The notes under the pieces are model-generated. The model was given only the letters and a program-made list of their open reading frames with translations. It did not search any database and was not told the DNA's origin. The position numbers and the translations under genes are program-made. This document shows positions 60,479-64,000 of a stretch of DNA of 64,000 bases, piece after piece; within the stretch, counting starts at the first letter, position 1, and each line of letters starts with the position of its first letter. The stretch is from Herbidospora cretacea (GTDB lineage: Bacteria > Actinomycetota > Actinomycetes > Streptosporangiales > Streptosporangiaceae): assembly GCF_001570605.1 (NCBI RefSeq), contig NZ_BBXG01000001.1, positions 615,646 to 679,645 of the forward strand, given 5' to 3'.

Positions 60479-61563
60479 CGCGCGCCCCTGCGCGGGATGG
60501 TGACGGTCAGCCGGGTCCCCCCACCCGGCGGACTCCCGATGTCGACCCGCCCACCGGCGAGCTCCACCCGCTCCCGCATGCCCAGCAGCCCGAACCCCTC
60601 CCTCTCCGGCGCGAAGCCCCGCCCGTCGTCACCGACCACCAGCTCCGCCCCACGCGGGCCCAGCGACACGGCGACCGACACCCGCGAGGCCCCGGCGTGC
60701 CGCCGGGCGTTCGTGATCCCCTCCTGCGCCGCCCGGTACAGCGCCCGCAACGCCGCCGCATCATGACCGCCCTCCTCCCCGGAGAACGTCAGAACCACAT
60801 CCCCCTGACCGTCGACCAGCGCCACCAGGGCCTCATGGAGGCTGAAGGACTCACGCAGCGTCCGCACCGAACGCCGCACATCCTCCAACGCCCGCCGCGC
60901 CGAACCGTGCGCGTCCGCGACCGCCCGATCAGCCGCCCCCGCATCAAGGTCACGGAACGCCGTCGCCTTCTCCAGCAACACCACCACCGCCGTCAGATGG
61001 TGCCCCAGATCATCGTGGATGTCCCTGGCCACCCGATTACGCTCGGCCGTCGCCGACAACTCCGCGACCACCGCCGCCGAAGCCGCCAGCTCCACCCGCG
61101 CCCGCCGCTCCTCAGCCGCCACCGCCGCCATGGTCACCGCCAGGACCAGCCCCACACAGAACATCAAAAGATCGGAGACCTGCCCGGCGTCGGCCAGCCA
61201 GTGCGGATCACGAACCGTGCCGGCCACCGCGAAACCCGCCACACACCCCACAGCGAGCACCACCGACACCGCCCGCCCGAACGCGAAATACGCCGTGAAC
61301 GGCACCAGCACGAACAACACCCGCGACAGCCCCGCCCCGTCCGCCGACGCCACCAGCGCGAACAACCCCACCCGCACGACCAGCAGCACCACCGGACCGA
61401 CCCGGCCCTCCCACCGATCAAGCACGGCCAGCGCCACCAGCCCCGCCACGAACGGAACCGGCCGGGTCTCACCCAACCCCGCCAGCCACGCGTACAGACC
61501 CGCGATGAGAACCGCGCCATAGAGCACCGGCGACACCCACGGCACCGGACGGGACACCGCCAT
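60475..61563 (-). CDS. Sensor histidine kinase (HisKA_3 type)
   Basis: 362 aa. Five to six helices in the first 150 residues, His183 in ARDIHDDLGHHLTAV, HATPase_c with EGITNARRHAG and GFGLLGMRERVELAGG. ATG 61563 chosen; ATG 61590 in frame would overlap the upstream membrane gene by 17 bp. Cotranscribed with that membrane protein, which may be its sensory partner. Confidence 0.92.
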   Translation of the reverse strand: MAVSRPVPWVSPVLYGAVLIAGLYAWLAGLGETRPVPFVAGLVALAVLDRWEGRVGPVVLLVVRVGLFALVASADGAGLSRVLFVLVPFTAYFAFGRAVSVVLAVGCVAGFAVAGTVRDPHWLADAGQVSDLLMFCVGLVLAVTMAAVAAEERRARVELAASAAVVAELSATAERNRVARDIHDDLGHHLTAVVVLLEKATAFRDLDAGAADRAVADAHGSARRALEDVRRSVRTLRESFSLHEALVALVDGQGDVVLTFSGEEGGHDAAALRALYRAAQEGITNARRHAGASRVSVAVSLGPRGAELVVGDDGRGFAPEREGFGLLGMRERVELAGGRVDIGSPPGGGTRLTVTIPRRGAR

Positions 61564-61573
61564 GCCCGAAAGC

Positions 61574-62149
61574 CTACGATCGCTCCGCATACCGCCGCAC
61601 CGGTCCCCGCATCGACAACGACAACCACACGAGCGTCACCGCGACCAGCACATGCAGCACACTCGTCACCACGCCATCCGGCAACGACGCACCGACGGCC
61701 AACCCCGTCAACGCGACCCCATACCCGGCGGCCGGCACCCTCGGAAAAACCCCCGCACGCAGCATCGCCACCGAGAACAGAACCGTGCCCACCACGAACA
61801 CCGCCGTCCCACCCAACACGACGACCCTCGCAGGCCCCCGCAAAAGCTCCCGCGTCACCGCCTCGTCCAGGAAGAAGACGACCACGTTGAGCGCGAAGGC
61901 GATCCCCGCGAACAGGGTGAGCCCGATCATGTTGACGGCATACGCCACCTCACCGAACCACCCGCAGACCCCGCTCTGCCGCGCGTGGAAGGCCGTGAGC
62001 ACCAGCGGCCCCAAAGCGACACCCACACCGATGACGAGACTGGTGACCGCCGTCTCACCGATGAACGCCTCGACAGCACCGGGAACACCGACAGACAGAC
62101 CCATGACGACGCCGCCCACGACGCCGAACCGAACCAGGGGAGAGGACAT
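61574..62149 (-). CDS. Multi-pass membrane protein linked to the two-component system
   Basis: 191 aa, about five to six hydrophobic helices, starting MSSPLVRFGVVGGVVMGLSV behind AAGGAG. No family recognised with confidence. Placement directly before the kinase and regulator suggests it is their target, accessory sensor or both. Confidence 0.75.
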   Translation of the reverse strand: MSSPLVRFGVVGGVVMGLSVGVPGAVEAFIGETAVTSLVIGVGVALGPLVLTAFHARQSGVCGWFGEVAYAVNMIGLTLFAGIAFALNVVVFFLDEAVTRELLRGPARVVVLGGTAVFVVGTVLFSVAMLRAGVFPRVPAAGYGVALTGLAVGASLPDGVVTSVLHVLVAVTLVWLSLSMRGPVRRYAERS

Positions 62150-62721
62150 ACCAGCACTCCTTGACCGAAGGGATTCCGACGGTAGGAGCAGCAGACCTCC
62201 CGGATAAGTGCCCCCGGTCATGGTCACGTCACGGATTCCGCAGCCGAGGTCATGTGCCGCCTCGGTGGGACCGCGCGACCCGGCCCGCCGGATCCGCCGA
62301 CCGGAACAGATACCAGGCCCGCCAGTGGGAGAACGGCGAAGTGGAATCGGCGACTGGATCAGCCCCGCCGACGGGTGGCGATCGTCGTTCACAACCCGCC
62401 CGACCTCCCGTAGGCCCCCGGCGCCGGGGGTGTTCCTCGACGAGTCAAGGACGTGGAGGCGCAGGTCATCCGCGACACGCGCCGAGCGGCTGGACTGTGC
62501 CGAACGGACAAGTCCGCTGATCTTGGGCGCGGCCGACGCTGGCGCTGAAGCACAACAAACCGGTCAAACGATGCGAATGGTGATCCATGGTGAGCCCATC
62601 GGGATCTTCGGCTCCCAGATGCGGGCCCTCAGGGCCGACGCCTTGCCGGGGCTTCGGGCACAGCATCAGCCAGGCGCGGTCGTGACGGTGGGGAACCTTG
62701 ACTGATCATGAACGAACATTT
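62150..62721. other. Intergenic region without supported gene
   Basis: About 570 bp. A plus-strand open frame ends at 62705 with a plausible tail (MRMVIHGEPIGIFGSQM) but no ribosome site, and its upstream part is low-complexity. It may hold a decayed gene; nothing further is recognised. The minus-strand promoter of the membrane protein should lie near 62160-62250. Confidence 0.4.
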
Positions 62722-62755
62722 CATACCAGACAGAATCCACCTTCTGTCTGGTATG
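62722..62755. terminator. 14-bp perfect inverted repeat, bidirectional terminator or operator
   Basis: CATACCAGACAGAA / TTCTGTCTGGTATG with a 6-nt loop, then CTATCTTTT on the plus strand. AT content is far above the surroundings. It lies between two convergent regions, 25 bp past the stop of the L7/L12-like gene. Confidence 0.6.
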
Positions 62756-62779
62756 GCTATCTTTTACCGTTTTGACCGG

Positions 62780-63229
62780 TTACAGCAGCCCGACGAACGC
62801 CTCGGCCTGCTGCTGGTTCATGCCGGTCTCGCCGCGCACCAGGAAGATCGCCTGTTCGGTCCGGCCGGCCTCTTTGAGCTCGCGGACGCGGGTGGCCAGG
62901 TCGGGGCCGGTCTGGAGGGCGCGTTCGGTGCTGGTGGGCAGGTAGCGGCCGGCGATGATCGACTCGGTGACGAATTTGGCGTCGCGCAGGCCGAGGCCGG
63001 TCTCCTGGCGGACGAGTTTGATGGCCTCGATGAGGCGGTTCTCAGCGCCGAGTTCGCGGACGCGTTCGCGGATGGGTTCGGCGATCTGCGGGATGACGCC
63101 GGGTGCCCAGTAGGCGACTTGGGCGCGTGGTCGGCCGCCGGCGGCGCGGATGGCGAGCAGGATGATGCCGGCGATGGTGCCGAGGATGATCAGCAGGATG
63201 ATGAGTTCGGTGGGTCCGACGTTGCCCAT
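62780..63229 (-). CDS. Membrane-anchored protein with L7/L12 C-terminal-like repeats
   Basis: 149 aa. One N-terminal transmembrane helix (about 8-28), then two copies of the helix-turn-helix element of ribosomal protein bL12: IKLVRQETGLGLRDAKFVTE (70-89) and a looser AIFLVRGETGMNQQQAEAF (127-145). In bL12 this surface contacts translation factors. The full bL12 fold and hinge are absent. Function unknown; a membrane-tethered interaction module is inferred. Confidence 0.75.
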   Translation of the reverse strand: MGNVGPTELIILLIILGTIAGIILLAIRAAGGRPRAQVAYWAPGVIPQIAEPIRERVRELGAENRLIEAIKLVRQETGLGLRDAKFVTESIIAGRYLPTSTERALQTGPDLATRVRELKEAGRTEQAIFLVRGETGMNQQQAEAFVGLL

Positions 63230-63855
63230 GGCTGTGATCTTACGGTGGCTTTGCCTGCTCGATAATGAACATTATGTCAAGTTGGGTGGGTGGGGTGAAA
63301 GGTTCAGTGCTGCATGGCTGCGGTGGGGTGCTCGGTGTGCTGGTGGGTGTGGGTGCGGGGCCGGTTGTGAGCCGGTCTCGTGGTTGACCGGCGCGGGTGC
63401 GGGGGCTGAGCATCGCGGTTCGTCCGGTACGGCGGGCGTGAGGTGTTGGCGGGATCGGGTGGTCCCTGGTGTGCGGGTGGTCGGGTGCGGCGGTGCCGGG
63501 CGCCCGAGTGTCGCCGGGGTCGCCGCGGTGGGCGGCTGGGCGGGTTACGGCGGTGGCCTGTGCCTGGTTCGTCCCCGTCGCCCGCGGGTGCCGGTGCGTG
63601 TGGGGGGCCTCTTTCTTGTTCTGTACGAGGAAGGGGCCCCTTCCTTTGTGGTGGGGTGGCCACTCCCCTGTCGTCGGCTTGCGGTGCGGGCGCGGCCGGT
63701 GGGCGCCGGTTACGGTGCGTGACCGGGAGTGGTGGTCGGGGCCGGGGTGGGCGGAGCCGTAACGGAAGAAGCTTGGTCCCGCTCTCCCCCGCCGGTGCTG
63801 GGGTGCGGCCGTGGGTAGGGATGTCCTCGTCTGCTGGAGAGAGTGAGGGGGCGTC
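63230..63855. other. G-rich intergenic region
   Basis: About 625 bp with open frames on both strands but no recognisable protein. Contains the perfect 18-bp palindrome AGGAAGGGGCCCCTTCCT (63628-63645). Confidence 0.45.
63749..63771 (-). repeat. 23-bp element with CCGTTACGG core, copy 3
   Basis: Exact reverse complement of 59685-59707, 85 bp before the SRPBCC start. Forms with it a 4-kb inverted pair. Confidence 0.65.
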
Positions 63856-64000
63856 GTGGCGGTGCGGTTGAGGGTGTCGGCGGAGGCGGATGTGCCGGCG
63901 GAGCGGTTGTTCGGGGTGATGACGGACTGGCCGCGGCATCGGGAGTGGATGGTGCTGACCGATGCGCGGGTGACGTCGGGTGACGGGCTGGGGGTGGGGT
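63856..64000 (+). CDS. SRPBCC family protein, N-terminal part
   Basis: GTG 63856 behind GAGGGGG. The 48 visible residues (MAVRLRVSAEADVPAERLF; MTDWPRHREWM) match the start of polyketide-cyclase/StAR-like SRPBCC proteins, which bind hydrophobic ligands. Truncated by the window edge. Confidence 0.8.
   Translation, partial: MAVRLRVSAEADVPAERLFGVMTDWPRHREWMVLTDARVTSGDGLGVG

Noticed and set aside
62208..62705. Plus-strand 165-codon frame as a gene
   Set aside because: Low-complexity start, no ribosome site and no recognisable family; only the last ~45 codons look protein-like.
63304..63939. Minus-strand 211-codon frame as a gene
   Set aside because: Composition is His/Pro/Arg-biased as expected for antisense of G-rich DNA, and it overlaps the SRPBCC start.

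Overview
The window is GC-rich (roughly 70% or more), densely coding DNA with GTG/ATG/TTG starts, many 4-bp ATGA/GTGA gene overlaps and several apparently leaderless genes. Family content (LexA-box radical SAM, DUF3040, DUF6596 sigma factors, many TetR and NarL/LuxR regulators, TipA-type MerR, Erm) points to a filamentous actinomycete, most likely Streptosporangiales (Nonomuraea, Streptosporangium or Actinomadura relatives). The order is inferred from gene style, not from a marker gene. It is chromosomal in character: purB is present, and no tRNA, rRNA, CRISPR array or complete insertion sequence was seen.

Layout. 0-2.7 kb: an ABC exporter cotranscribed with its own two-component system. 2.8-4.2 kb: a radical SAM repair-type gene with a LexA box and a DUF3040 gene. 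4.3-5.4 kb: erm with a leader peptide. 5.4-13.1 kb: FAD monooxygenase/TetR, a MecA_N-type penicillin-binding protein, an acyltransferase, a 32-codon gene, an AlkZ-like DNA glycosylase and a DrrAB-type exporter; together these read as a stress and drug-resistance neighbourhood. 13.3-21.7 kb: two DUF6596 ECF sigma units (one with an intact YCII partner, one with only a remnant), a sirtuin, a SigE-type sigma/membrane propeller/kinase operon, a tyrosine recombinase and a methyltransferase. 21.7-25.2 kb: a second two-component pair, two RNA-modification-type methyltransferases and a DksA-type zinc-finger protein. 25.3-28.8 kb: two divergent repeat-bearing exported proteins beside a fused SecDF. 28.8-31.7 kb: MoxR/DUF58/VWA operon. 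31.8-37.5 kb: pseudokinase-like membrane protein, a TetR-controlled acyl-CoA dehydrogenase/thioesterase/alcohol dehydrogenase operon, a DUF2268 protease and a TSUP transporter. 37.5-40.5 kb: MFS, DeoR and WYL regulators. 40.5-47.4 kb: an accessory-looking block bounded by 17-bp direct repeats, with methyltransferases, TetRs, hydrolases and decayed DNA. 47.5-56.3 kb: flavin-nucleotide-binding protein, SDR/MarR, an AcrB-type pump, purB, a GNAT gene carrying a palindromic insertion, and DUF4037. 56.3-64 kb: HAD, TipA-type MerR, a second recombinase, cupin, a third two-component system, an L7/L12-like membrane protein and the start of an SRPBCC gene.

No single large novel system is evident. The strongest new leads are regulatory and structural: a near-consensus SOS box on a radical SAM gene that ends in a sliding-clamp-type QLDLF; an erm leader peptide with an Arg-Ile-Arg motif behind a WhiB7-like promoter; a three-way attenuator-like leader at 40.6 kb; a strand-biased TACTTTGTAAAG repeat; an internally deleted YCII gene still coupled to its sigma factor; and the tandem-repeat exported proteins beside secDF.
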